Source of the DNA: a virus
Length of the DNA stretch: 23,316 nucleotides
Virus record (IMG/VR): IMGVR_UViG_3300035232_000751
Location: 1 to 23,316 of that record
Reading direction: 5' to 3' (one strand)
A model generated the notes under the pieces. The model worked only from the letters and a program-made list of their open reading frames with translations. It searched no databases and was not told the DNA's origin. Made by a program: the position numbers and the translations under genes. Shown here in pieces: positions 16,207-21,858 of this stretch (position 1 is the first letter of the stretch; each line of letters starts with the position of its first letter).

Positions 16207-16231
16207 GCTTGAGCATGTGCTTAAGCCTTTT
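16207..16231 (+). terminator. Rho-independent terminator-like hairpin
   Basis: GCTTGAGC (16207-16214), loop ATGT, GCTTAAGC (16219-16226): 8 bp with one G-U pair, followed by CTTTT. It lies 90 nt after the 77-aa gene and about 24 nt before the micro-ORF chain. The short U tract makes it a moderate candidate. Confidence 0.5.
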
Positions 16232-16254
16232 ACTAACCTTTTAAATATTATGCA

Positions 16255-16416
16255 ATGAATATTATTAAACTAAAAGGAAAGATAATCTTTAACTTAGACC
16301 TTGTTCCATTTATAGGTTTAGGTGTAGGAGTAGATTTCTTTAACCAATCTAACAGAGTCATTATACTTCTTCCTTTTGTGAGTATAGAGTTAGGTTATCA
16401 AACTGCTAAATCATGA
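16255..16416 (+). CDS. Micro-ORF chain, member 1 (53 aa, hydrophobic)
   Basis: A 53-aa protein beginning MNIIKLKGKIIFNLDLVPF. It is rich in I, L, V, F and G (PFIGLGVGVDFF, RVIILLPFVSIELGY), suggesting two short membrane-associated or beta segments rather than one clear transmembrane helix. It is preceded by an A/T-rich leader, and its TGA overlaps the ATG of the next ORF in an ATGA arrangement. The chain of overlapping frames is the main evidence that this is a real gene. The function is unknown. Confidence 0.55.
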   Translation: MNIIKLKGKIIFNLDLVPFIGLGVGVDFFNQSNRVIILLPFVSIELGYQTAKS

Positions 16417-16529
16417 TGCGCACATCACAGTACTTAGGCCCAACATACAACTTCAACGGTATTGAATACCGTTTGCGTGGACTATGTTGTAAAACAAATA
16501 AGTATGAATATGTTAAGCTAAATGATTAA
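16413..16529 (+). CDS. Micro-ORF chain, member 2 (38 aa)
   Basis: A 38-aa protein beginning MMRTSQYLGPTYNFNGIEYR and ending KYEYVKLND. It is tyrosine-rich with a CC pair in the middle (RLRGLCCKTNKYEY). It starts 4 nt inside the previous ORF (ATGATG over the TGA) and its stop overlaps the next start by 8 nt. The short beta-hairpin-like composition gives no functional hint. Confidence 0.5.
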   Translation: MMRTSQYLGPTYNFNGIEYRLRGLCCKTNKYEYVKLND

Positions 16530-16632
16530 GTTCATTAAAATGTGCAACCTGTTTGGATTCTGTAGAGTCATGAAAGACCCAGAATATTATCATACCAAAT
16601 ATGATCACATGATAAACGATGGACATTTATGA
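16522..16632 (+). CDS. Micro-ORF chain, member 3 (36 aa)
   Basis: A 36-aa protein beginning MIKFIKMCNLFGFCRVMKDP, followed by YYHTKYDHMINDGHL. It has two cysteines six residues apart and several histidines, so metal binding is conceivable but unproven. It overlaps the neighbours by 8 nt upstream and 4 nt (ATGA) downstream. Confidence 0.5.
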   Translation: MIKFIKMCNLFGFCRVMKDPEYYHTKYDHMINDGHL

Positions 16633-16721
16633 TACAACCATATCAAAAGGGATGGAGCACACCATTTAATAAAAGCCAAATTGTTCCTAGACACAGTGGA
16701 TGCCTAACGGAGTCGCACTAG
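16629..16721 (+). CDS. Micro-ORF chain, member 4 (30 aa)
   Basis: A 30-aa frame beginning MIQPYQKGWSTPFNKSQIVP. The start overlaps the stop of member 3 (ATGA). It is the weakest of the four because it is short and its end runs into bases that can also pair as RNA (AGTG near 16695 with CACT near 16717). The function is unknown. Confidence 0.4.
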   Translation: MIQPYQKGWSTPFNKSQIVPRHSGCLTESH

Positions 16722-16784
16722 AACTCAAACTGTCTCTCTCTATAAGAGTATAACAAATGTATAAACCAATTAAATTATTAAAAC

Positions 16785-17315
16785 ATGGACATGAACACAA
16801 TCAATCCAAATGCAGAACTACAACTAGCTTCTGTAAGACTATCAGGAAAGGCTGATGCACAATTAGTTGACGACAAAGATGGCGTTAACGGTAAACTAAA
16901 TTTAACATCTGATGGCAGAAAATACTACATCGCAATATTTAGAGATCCTTCTAACCCATTTGGCGCAGAAAGAACTAGAGTTATAGCACAAACTACTGAC
17001 TCTGAAGATAATCCTGTATGGAAAGCAGGTAATCCTTCTTTAATCAAACAATTTGTCGGTAAGAATATACCTGGCGACATCGTTACTAAATCTGTTGTTC
17101 CTTATACAGTTGACGGGCGTGAAGTTATGTCTTATACTTCAGTTGTGCTTAAAGGAGAGACTATCACTTCTGTATTTAAGGCGCAAGGCCATGCATTAAT
17201 GACATCTGATGGTGTTATTGCTGGCGAAGCTGCATTTGAAGAGTCTAGTGACTTTGAAGATGCAGATACATCACCATCTACTGAGCAAACTTCTGATGAA
17301 GTATTCGGTAGCTAA
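16785..17315 (+). CDS. Beta-rich early protein with acidic tail (176 aa)
   Basis: A 176-aa protein. Residues about 10-145 are beta-rich (LQLASVRLSGKADAQLVDD, GRKYYIAIFRDPSNPFGAER, VMSYTSVVLKGETITSVFKA) and look like an OB-like or other small beta barrel. The last 30 residues are disordered and acidic with many S and T (EESSDFEDADTSPSTEQTSD), ending VFGS. An acidic tail on a small beta protein in the replication arm suggests a second ssDNA-binding-like or DNA-mimicking protein, but the tip lacks the Pro-Phe of SSB. It is followed 12 nt later by a good terminator and is apparently a single-gene transcript. The function is not established. Confidence 0.75.
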   Translation: MDMNTINPNAELQLASVRLSGKADAQLVDDKDGVNGKLNLTSDGRKYYIAIFRDPSNPFGAERTRVIAQTTDSEDNPVWKAGNPSLIKQFVGKNIPGDIVTKSVVPYTVDGREVMSYTSVVLKGETITSVFKAQGHALMTSDGVIAGEAAFEESSDFEDADTSPSTEQTSDEVFGS

Positions 17316-17327
17316 ATGATATAGATT

Positions 17328-17360
17328 GGGGCACATCCGTGTGTCCCTTTCTTTTCTTCT
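17328..17360 (+). terminator. Rho-independent terminator
   Basis: GGGGCACA (17328-17335), tetraloop TCCG, TGTGTCCC (17340-17347): an 8-bp stem with one G-U pair, followed by TTTCTTTTCTTCTT. It closes the 176-aa gene and separates it from the structured non-coding region. Confidence 0.85.
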
Positions 17361-17399
17361 TGTATTAATTAATAACTAATACTTTACACATATAGTATG

Positions 17400-18060
17400 C
17401 GAACTCTACAGTTGTAGATTTTATTTATTACTATTAGGGCTTAGCCTGATAACCATAGTAATATGGCTAAAGACTGTTACTGTCTACATAAAACGGTAAT
17501 GGTTGCTCTCGCAAGAGAGTCAATCTAAGCAAGCAGGATACTACACGGCACCAATGGACAAATGTCTGAGGGTAAGTGTATCTTCTTTTAGTTAGGAAGA
17601 TGAGCTAGTGATAGCAATAGGAAATAACTGTAGATTTAATTCTGAATTAACTGTCGAGTTAACAAAGAGTATAAGTCAGTATGATGGGCAATCTTAGGGA
17701 ATAAGATATAACCTGAAATACCATAACGATGAAAAGTTATACCTGGGATGTATTGTATTTTGTCTTTCAAAAGAAGACAAAGCAATTGTGGACCAACCAC
17801 ATCCTGGACAATTTATGATATAACAATAACTAAAAAGAACAAGTGTTGGCCTGTTACTACCGAAAGGTGACTAAATCTCCCCGAATAACTCGAGGGAGAG
17901 TGGATGATTTCTCAAAATGATTCTGTTTGCGAGTAAAAGACTGATATAGAGTTTAGCGGCTTTATATTACGTTTGAGTAACTCGTGAGTAAGTAGTAACA
18001 TTAGAAGTGGTTAGTCTAACTAACCGTCACTGCACATTACTATTGGAGACAATAGTGGAT
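17400..18060 (+). ncRNA. Large structured non-coding RNA candidate
   Basis: About 660 nt without a convincing gene but dense in RNA structure. Hairpins with GNRA tetraloops are 17503-17523 (GCAA, with a bulged U), 17604-17615 (GTGA), 17858-17869 (GAAA) and 18039-18056 (GAGA, perfect 7 bp). Other hairpins are 17405-17418, 17580-17601, 17647-17662, 17691-17707, 17876-17899 (9 bp, bulged A) and 18009-18025. A three-way junction spans 17746-17804: GGAT/ATCC closes ATTG/CAAT, which continues to TTTGTC/GACAAA, plus GTGG/CCAC. TTAGCC (17441-17446) can pair with GGCTAA (17465-17470). Repeated GNRA caps are typical of large folded RNAs with tertiary contacts. The size and phage context recall the GOLLD and ROOL classes, but I cannot match it to either. 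I saw no group I or group II intron core. Confidence 0.6.
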
Positions 18061-18135
18061 ACGTTGTAAACTGGACAGAATTAAACAACAAAAGATGTGT
18101 GTATAATGGTGTAATCTCAGCCCATTATATTTTAA

Positions 18136-18255
18136 ATGATGAATAAAGTTAAACTTATTCGAAGACTCAGATGGGAGCTTGCACAATGTAAGCGTACAAT
18201 CCTATTTCACAGATTAGTCATCTGTATTTTAATAATTCTAGTATTTATTTACTAG
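18136..18255 (+). CDS. Single-span membrane micro-protein (39 aa)
   Basis: A 39-aa protein with two ATG codons at the start. A basic N-terminal half (MMNKVKLIRRLRWELAQCKR) is followed by a hydrophobic C-terminal helix (LVICILIILVFIY), giving a tail-anchored or signal-anchor topology with the positive end in the cytoplasm. It is too short for any family call. Small membrane peptides like this in early regions often interfere with host membrane functions or superinfection. A perfect hairpin (ATTCTAC 18264-18270 with GTAGAAT 18295-18301) follows it. Confidence 0.6.
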   Translation: MMNKVKLIRRLRWELAQCKRTILFHRLVICILIILVFIY

Positions 18256-18330
18256 GATTATATATTCTACAATAAACAACTGCCTTCACGTGGCGTAGAA
18301 TGTAAGTAGTTTGCTAACCCCATTACGCAA

Positions 18331-18468
18331 ATGAAACTAAATGTTGGAAATAAAAACTCAAGGTGCTATCAATTACCCAAAGGGCCAAAGGACTATTCTG
18401 CACTGCACTCGATTCTGATAACAGATGACACTGGAAATTATATTGAACAGATACTTGTCAAATTATGA
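18331..18468 (+). CDS. Small soluble protein (45 aa)
   Basis: A 45-aa frame beginning MKLNVGNKNSRCYQLPKGPK and ending GNYIEQILVKL. The mixed polar/beta pattern (SILITDDTGNYIEQILVKL) looks like a genuine small folded protein rather than random frame. It sits between an upstream hairpin and a strong terminator 32 nt downstream, consistent with being the last gene of a transcript. The function is unknown. Confidence 0.6.
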   Translation: MKLNVGNKNSRCYQLPKGPKDYSALHSILITDDTGNYIEQILVKL

Positions 18469-18500
18469 TACCGTACCCGTAGTTTTTATTTTATTAATTT

Positions 18501-18570
18501 AGCCACATTAACAACTATTTCCCTTAGCTCATTAGGGTTTTAGTTGTTATATTTGGCTTTCCTTTTTTTT
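18501..18570 (+). terminator. Long bipartite terminator
   Basis: AGCCA (18501-18505) pairs with TGGCT (18554-18558) and TAACAACTA (18509-18517) with TAGTTGTTA (18541-18549), with a small inner CCCT/AGGG stem. It is followed by TTCCTTTTTTTT. It ends the 39-aa/45-aa transcript. Confidence 0.8.
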
Positions 18571-18598
18571 ATTAACACTATTTAAATTTTGTAAGCGT

Positions 18599-19003
18599 AT
18601 GAAAACACTAAACGAACAACTTAAGGAGATCCAACTCAATCACGATGAAAGCTCACTCCAGAGCTGTTTTAATATTAGTGATGATAAAGTAGAAGAGTTT
18701 GGAAGAACGATGGCAGAAATCGGTAATAAACTGCCAGAGATGCAAATAACTGAAATAATTGAACATGTTTTAACTAACAGCGAGATTAATACATTAGAAG
18801 AATTAATCTGTACAATATTTATTGCAGGTATGGGAACTGCAGAGTCTAAACATAGAGACGGTCTTGAATCAATGAGACAAGATGTATTAGATATGGCTAT
18901 TAGCGCTAAATCTAGAAATGGAGATCCTATTAAACCAGAAGATTTTATTGAACCTGATAAGATAAGAGAGGCAATGGAGAGATCAGATGGTAAGGAGTTT
19001 TAG
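18599..19003 (+). CDS. Unknown acidic helical protein (134 aa)
   Basis: A 134-aa, mostly helical and acidic protein (MKTLNEQLKEIQLNHDE, IGNKLPEMQITEIIEHVL, LEELICTIFIAGMGTAESK). There is no signal peptide or metal-binding pattern. The C-terminus is charged (PEDFIEPDKIREAMERSDGKEF). It follows the strong terminator at 18501-18570, with TTTAAATTTTG just before the start as a possible but imperfect promoter box, so it may start a new transcript. Family not recognised. Confidence 0.7.
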   Translation: MKTLNEQLKEIQLNHDESSLQSCFNISDDKVEEFGRTMAEIGNKLPEMQITEIIEHVLTNSEINTLEELICTIFIAGMGTAESKHRDGLESMRQDVLDMAISAKSRNGDPIKPEDFIEPDKIREAMERSDGKEF

Positions 19004-19058
19004 TATTATATAATTCCTTACATTATAATTAAATAATAATCTTATAAAACAATAATTT

Positions 19059-19457
19059 ATGGCTACAGATTTAGATAAGAAACACCAGCAGTTATTAGAT
19101 CAGCTTAACAGGCTCGATGACAAAATAGCCTTAAAGGGTTATATTATGCAGCTAGCAGCTGCAGCAGAGGATGCATTAAAGTATCCAGACGCTAAAGTAT
19201 ATTGTAAACTACATGTATATGTAGAGCGTGAAAACGATACAGATGTATCTGCTAAAACTCAAATAGACAATATAATGGGCTCAGACTCTCCTGAAGAAAT
19301 GATGAAGATGCTAAAAGAAATAGCAGATGGGAAATCATCAAAGAAAGAAGAAGAGTTAGACCCTATTGTACACGATATTAAACTAGAAATGCTCAGCAAT
19401 GTAGAATTTCTAGCTGTAATGGATTCAATTATTAATAAACTAAAAACAAAACTATGA
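19059..19457 (+). CDS. Unknown helical protein (132 aa)
   Basis: A 132-aa protein that starts with a predicted coiled coil (KKHQQLLDQLNRLDDKIALK), then has an alpha/beta middle (YCKLHVYVERENDTDVSAK) and an acidic/lysine-rich linker (KEIADGKSSKKEEELD). It overlaps the next gene by 4 nt (ATGA), so the two products are probably made together. No family is recognised. Confidence 0.7.
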   Translation: MATDLDKKHQQLLDQLNRLDDKIALKGYIMQLAAAAEDALKYPDAKVYCKLHVYVERENDTDVSAKTQIDNIMGSDSPEEMMKMLKEIADGKSSKKEEELDPIVHDIKLEMLSNVEFLAVMDSIINKLKTKL

Positions 19458-19825
19458 TCACACTATTTAAAAATCTATGGAAATTCGTAACAGGTACTAA
19501 AGGACCTAATTATGTAGAAGCAGTACCTGCTATTACTATTATGCGCGAACAGCAGCTTGCTGAGTATAAAGCATTACACAGGAAAGAAGTACACTCTAGG
19601 CTTAATAGTAGAGGAAAGACAACACTAAATAGATACCCTGAGTTAGAGTATAATCATTTAGTATTTATGACAGTACCTGGATTTAAAGAGCTAGATGGAT
19701 GTGGTCAAAAGACTGCAGAACATCTATATGGCACTATCCAAGATTATTTACGTGGCTTTGATCATGATATGTCTTATTTAGAAGACATAAACAAAGGGGA
19801 TGACTTGGATTTTGACAGATTGTAG
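19454..19825 (+). CDS. Helix-hairpin-helix protein, 3' end shared with tmRNA (123 aa)
   Basis: A 123-aa protein. Residues about 73-97 (TVPGFKELDGCGQKTAEHLYGT) fit a helix-hairpin-helix motif, the PG-x-G-x-KTA type that grips the DNA backbone in ligases, polymerases and repair nucleases. The rest is basic in the N-terminal half and acidic at the end. There is no nuclease motif, so it is probably a DNA-binding accessory in replication or repair. It is coupled to the preceding gene by an ATGA overlap. The last nine codons and the stop (19796-19825) are also the first 30 nt of the tmRNA. Maturation of the tmRNA 5' end would therefore cut this mRNA inside its coding region. Confidence 0.7.
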   Translation: MITLFKNLWKFVTGTKGPNYVEAVPAITIMREQQLAEYKALHRKEVHSRLNSRGKTTLNRYPELEYNHLVFMTVPGFKELDGCGQKTAEHLYGTIQDYLRGFDHDMSYLEDINKGDDLDFDRL

Positions 19826-20204
19826 AAGACTGTACGGCAAGCAACGATGCTTTTTAACTGGCGAAAATAGTTATTCTGTGGTGAAGCTTACTCCGATAGG
19901 AGTTGAGTCTCACTCTAGTGCTCTACCACTACAAAGTGTAGAACTTGCAGTAGCTGCCTAGGTAGTTATTTCAAAAGTGTTTTTATTATGCTGAATTGTC
20001 ACTTAATACAATAGTCTACAGGTTAATAGCCTTATGAACCAGGTGAAGCGGTAACTTCTAAGGGCATATAAAAGATGGAAGTGCGTAAGTAATGCATCAA
20101 GCCCCTTGTCTCGGATGAGGGAATTAAATCCAATTACTTAAAAGCTTGTATATCTGTACTTTAACAACCAATCATGGACGGGGGTTCGACTCCCCCCATC
20201 TCCA
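19796..20204 (+). ncRNA. ssrA: tmRNA (transfer-messenger RNA)
   Basis: tmRNA rescues ribosomes stalled on broken mRNAs and tags the product for proteolysis. The 5' end GGGGATGACTTGGATTTTGA matches the universal tmRNA start (GGGGnTGAnnnTGGnTTCGAC). The 3' end GGACGGGGGTTCGACTCCCC, continuing CCATCTCCA, matches the universal tmRNA end. The acceptor stem is complete: GGGGATG (19796-19802) with CATCTCC (20197-20203), 7 bp with one G-U at the same place as in E. coli; the discriminator is A20204. The T-arm has five G-C pairs (20180-20184 with 20192-20196) and loop TTCGACT. Helix P2 is seen as GATTG/CAATC, GTAC/GTAC and GCAAGC/GCTTGT (19818-19842 with 20144-20173). The next bases are CTA, so CCA is not encoded, as is usual in Bacteroidota. 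A 33-codon tag frame lies between. The length of 409 nt is normal. The overlap with the upstream gene is unusual. Confidence 0.92.
19860..19961 (+). other. tmRNA tag-peptide reading frame (33 codons)
   Basis: The resume codon is taken as GGC at 19860, because the frame then reads GENSYSVV, like the GENNY/GETNY start of Bacteroidota tags. It stays open for 33 codons and ends SVELAVAA before TAG at 19959-19961. A C-terminal LAVAA resembles the ALAA degron read by ClpXP. Usual Bacteroidota tags are about 9 residues, so this one appears to carry an insertion of about 24 between the conserved ends. Confidence 0.75.
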
Positions 20205-20212
20205 CTAAAGTA

Positions 20213-20318
20213 GAGAGGTGAGTATACAGCAGTTAAATCCTATGCCAAGGGTTGCTGCACATAGATAGCATGCTAAAGAGGGTTTTCCTCGCTATCGGTC
20301 TGATTCCGCTCACCTCTC
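20213..20318 (+). ncRNA. Structured RNA element downstream of tmRNA
   Basis: A 106-nt element closed by a perfect 10-bp stem: GAGAGGTGAG (20213-20222) with CTCACCTCTC (20309-20318). Inside are CAGC/GCTG with an inner AATCC/GGGTT; then GATAGC and GCTATC enclosing GAGG-GTTTT-CCTC; and CGG-TCTGATT-CCG just before the closing stem, like a T-arm. The layout resembles a tRNA cloverleaf, but it lacks the TTC loop signature and is too long, so it could be a degenerate tRNA or an unrelated RNA. It starts 8 nt after the tmRNA and is probably co-transcribed. Confidence 0.5.
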
Positions 20319-20351
20319 AAACTTTTTAACACTAACTTTAAAACTAATTAT

Positions 20352-20852
20352 ATGGGAATGGACTTATATGGAAAGGCACCACAAACGCCTAAACAGAATG
20401 TAAAAGAAATAAATAGCATTCGTAAAAAGATTCAACAAGTTATAACTGATCCTGAGATGGACACTGTTGATAAGCATACAACAAAATGGGCGCATGAAGA
20501 ACGCATAGAACAACTATCACCTGGTATATATTTTAGAAATAACATATGGTGGTGGCGCCCTTTATGGATGTATGTATCTGATATTTGTAAAGATATAGTA
20601 ACAGAGAAAGATATGACCTCAGGTACATTTAATGATGGTCATTTTATATCTAAAACTAAATCTAAAAGAATAGCTAAAAGAATACAAGAAGAAGCAGACT
20701 CAGGACGTCTTGATTTGTACTGTACTTCTTATAATTTAGAACAAAAAGAACTACCTGAGGATGACTGGAGAAATGGTTATCCTTTTAGTGTAGAGAATGC
20801 TCTAAAATTTGCAACCTTTGCAGACCACTCAGGTGGCTTTGCAATTTACTAA
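20352..20852 (+). CDS. Conserved phage hypothetical protein (166 aa)
   Basis: A 166-aa protein beginning MGMDLYGKAPQTPKQN. It contains GIYFRNNIWWWRPLWMYV (about residues 58-75) and FNDGHFISKTKSKRIAKRI. The MG-x-D-x-YG start and FRNN-x-WWWRPLW block are a combination I recall from a widespread phage protein family of unknown function, in which the tryptophan-rich core and NDG motif are conserved. It is soluble, with no transmembrane helix. It is the first gene of the compact second half of the early arm, 33 nt after the structured element. Confidence 0.8.
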   Translation: MGMDLYGKAPQTPKQNVKEINSIRKKIQQVITDPEMDTVDKHTTKWAHEERIEQLSPGIYFRNNIWWWRPLWMYVSDICKDIVTEKDMTSGTFNDGHFISKTKSKRIAKRIQEEADSGRLDLYCTSYNLEQKELPEDDWRNGYPFSVENALKFATFADHSGGFAIY

Positions 20853-20878
20853 TTTATAAACCAATTAAATATATTATT

Positions 20879-21043
20879 ATGCACACTATTATCACACATC
20901 CAGACACATGGCCATTTATGTTATTGGCTATAACAGGTATAATGTTTTCATTTATAGCTGTATTAGTATTGTTTAACAAACATGCTAAACTAAGAAATCA
21001 ATTTATTAACCACTTATCAAACACATCATGTCAAAAGAACTAG
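20879..21043 (+). CDS. Single-span membrane micro-protein (54 aa)
   Basis: A 54-aa protein with one clear transmembrane helix at about residues 12-32 (PFMLLAITGIMFSFIAVLVL) followed by a basic tail (KHAKLRNQFINH), which predicts the C-terminus in the cytoplasm. It overlaps the next small gene by 16 nt. It is too short for any family call. It is the first of three consecutive membrane micro-proteins. Confidence 0.7.
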   Translation: MHTIITHPDTWPFMLLAITGIMFSFIAVLVLFNKHAKLRNQFINHLSNTSCQKN

Positions 21044-21171
21044 ATGAATATAAAGAAGTAAGAGATCTACTATCTAAACAAGCCAAAAGTAAAGAAAACG
21101 CACTGTTATTTTTTTATATTGGTGCTGTTGGAATGTTAGTGACTGTGCTTTTTATGTTATTATGTTTGTAA
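21028..21171 (+). CDS. Single-span membrane micro-protein (47 aa)
   Basis: A 47-aa protein. The N-terminal half is a charged amphipathic helix (MSKELDEYKEVRDLLSKQAK) and the C-terminal half is a transmembrane helix (ALLFFYIGAVGMLVTVLFML), giving a tail-anchored shape. It overlaps the preceding gene by 16 nt. The function is unknown; holin-like or superinfection-exclusion roles are possible but untested. Confidence 0.7.
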   Translation: MSKELDEYKEVRDLLSKQAKSKENALLFFYIGAVGMLVTVLFMLLCL

Positions 21172-21189
21172 AGTATAAAACTAATTAAT

Positions 21190-21333
21190 ATGGACTATAT
21201 AGAATTAGAACATCTTGTATTAACTTCTTTCTTTCTTTTAATCTTATTCGGAATGGGATTCGCATTTGGTATGTATTTTTCTAGTCAAGTAGAGAAACAT
21301 ATTGATAAACGATTGAAAGATGGCAATAAGTAA
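21190..21333 (+). CDS. Single-span membrane micro-protein (47 aa)
   Basis: A 47-aa protein with a transmembrane helix at about residues 9-30 (HLVLTSFFLLILFGMGFAFG) and a basic C-terminal tail (EKHIDKRLKDGNK), predicting the same orientation as the first of the three. Its 3' end overlaps the zinc-ribbon gene by 14 nt. No family is recognised. Confidence 0.7.
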   Translation: MDYIELEHLVLTSFFLLILFGMGFAFGMYFSSQVEKHIDKRLKDGNK

Positions 21334-21565
21334 AGAAGACCAAAAAACTTTAGACACTCCTGTTACTGTCCCTGTATATTATTACGAGGACAGTGACGGA
21401 GTGACTATAGATACTGACGCTATGCGTGCAGTACTAGAAGAGATGATTGAACATCTCGAGGAAATAACTATTTGTAAATGTGGTTTTTGTGGAGATACTT
21501 TAGAAGAAGATACTACGTATTGTTCTAAAGAATGTTCCAAGGCCGATAACACCGAAAGAGTATGA
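21320..21565 (+). CDS. Small zinc-ribbon-like protein (81 aa)
   Basis: An 81-aa acidic protein whose C-terminal third carries CKCGFCGDTLEEDTTYCSKE with one more Cys: C52, C54, C57, C68 and C72. C54/C57 and C68/C72 make a plausible four-cysteine zinc ribbon of the type seen in many small phage proteins. The N-terminal part is beta/helix without motif. It overlaps the next gene by 4 nt (ATGA). The role is unknown. Confidence 0.7.
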   Translation: MAISKEDQKTLDTPVTVPVYYYEDSDGVTIDTDAMRAVLEEMIEHLEEITICKCGFCGDTLEEDTTYCSKECSKADNTERV

Positions 21566-21858
21566 CTAAAGAATTAAATAAAAAAGTGAGAAATCATATT
21601 TCTCTAAGATGTAAGGAGCTAGAAAGGCTTCTATTGGAAAAAAACGAAGCTTATGGGAGCAGTGCTTTATTTCCACTTGGTGTCTTCTCTAAAGGAGATG
21701 CTATTGAATCATTGTGCGCACGCATGGATGATAAGTTAATGAGAATTAAAAATTGTGGTATCAATGATACTACAGAGGATACTTTATCTGATCTAGCTGG
21801 ATATATTATTCTTTTACAGATGGCTTTAAACTTACCAGCTGTGGTAGCAGAACGATGA
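21562..21858 (+). CDS. MazG/DUF1599-like nucleotide protein (98 aa)
   Basis: A 98-aa all-helical protein with the pattern of the DUF1599 (nucleotide modification associated) branch of the all-alpha NTP pyrophosphohydrolases. It has KNEAYGSSALFP (about residues 28-39), ARMDDKLMRIKN (53-64) and EDTLSDLAGYIILLQMAL (72-89), where the D/E residues in DDKL and EDTLSDLAGY would bind magnesium and nucleotide. Such phage proteins adjust nucleotide pools or modified-base metabolism. Length is typical. It is flanked by 4-nt overlaps on both sides, in an operon running into the DNA polymerase, which supports a link to nucleotide supply for replication. Confidence 0.75.
   Translation: MTKELNKKVRNHISLRCKELERLLLEKNEAYGSSALFPLGVFSKGDAIESLCARMDDKLMRIKNCGINDTTEDTLSDLAGYIILLQMALNLPAVVAER

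Noticed and set aside
17729-17818. 29-codon open frame starting MKSYTWDVLYFVFQKK
   Set aside because: It lies across a three-way junction of complementary segments (17746-17804) inside the structured RNA candidate. The stems explain the sequence better and no neighbour is coupled to it.
17360-18130. Group I or group II intron
   Set aside because: I found no group II domain V-like hairpin, no recognisable group I P7/P3 core, no split gene on either side and no intron-encoded endonuclease.
20213-20318. Calling the element a bona fide tRNA
   Set aside because: The T-loop reads TCTGATT rather than TTCRANT, the T-stem has a mismatch if extended to 5 bp, the D-arm is not recognisable and the length exceeds class II tRNAs.
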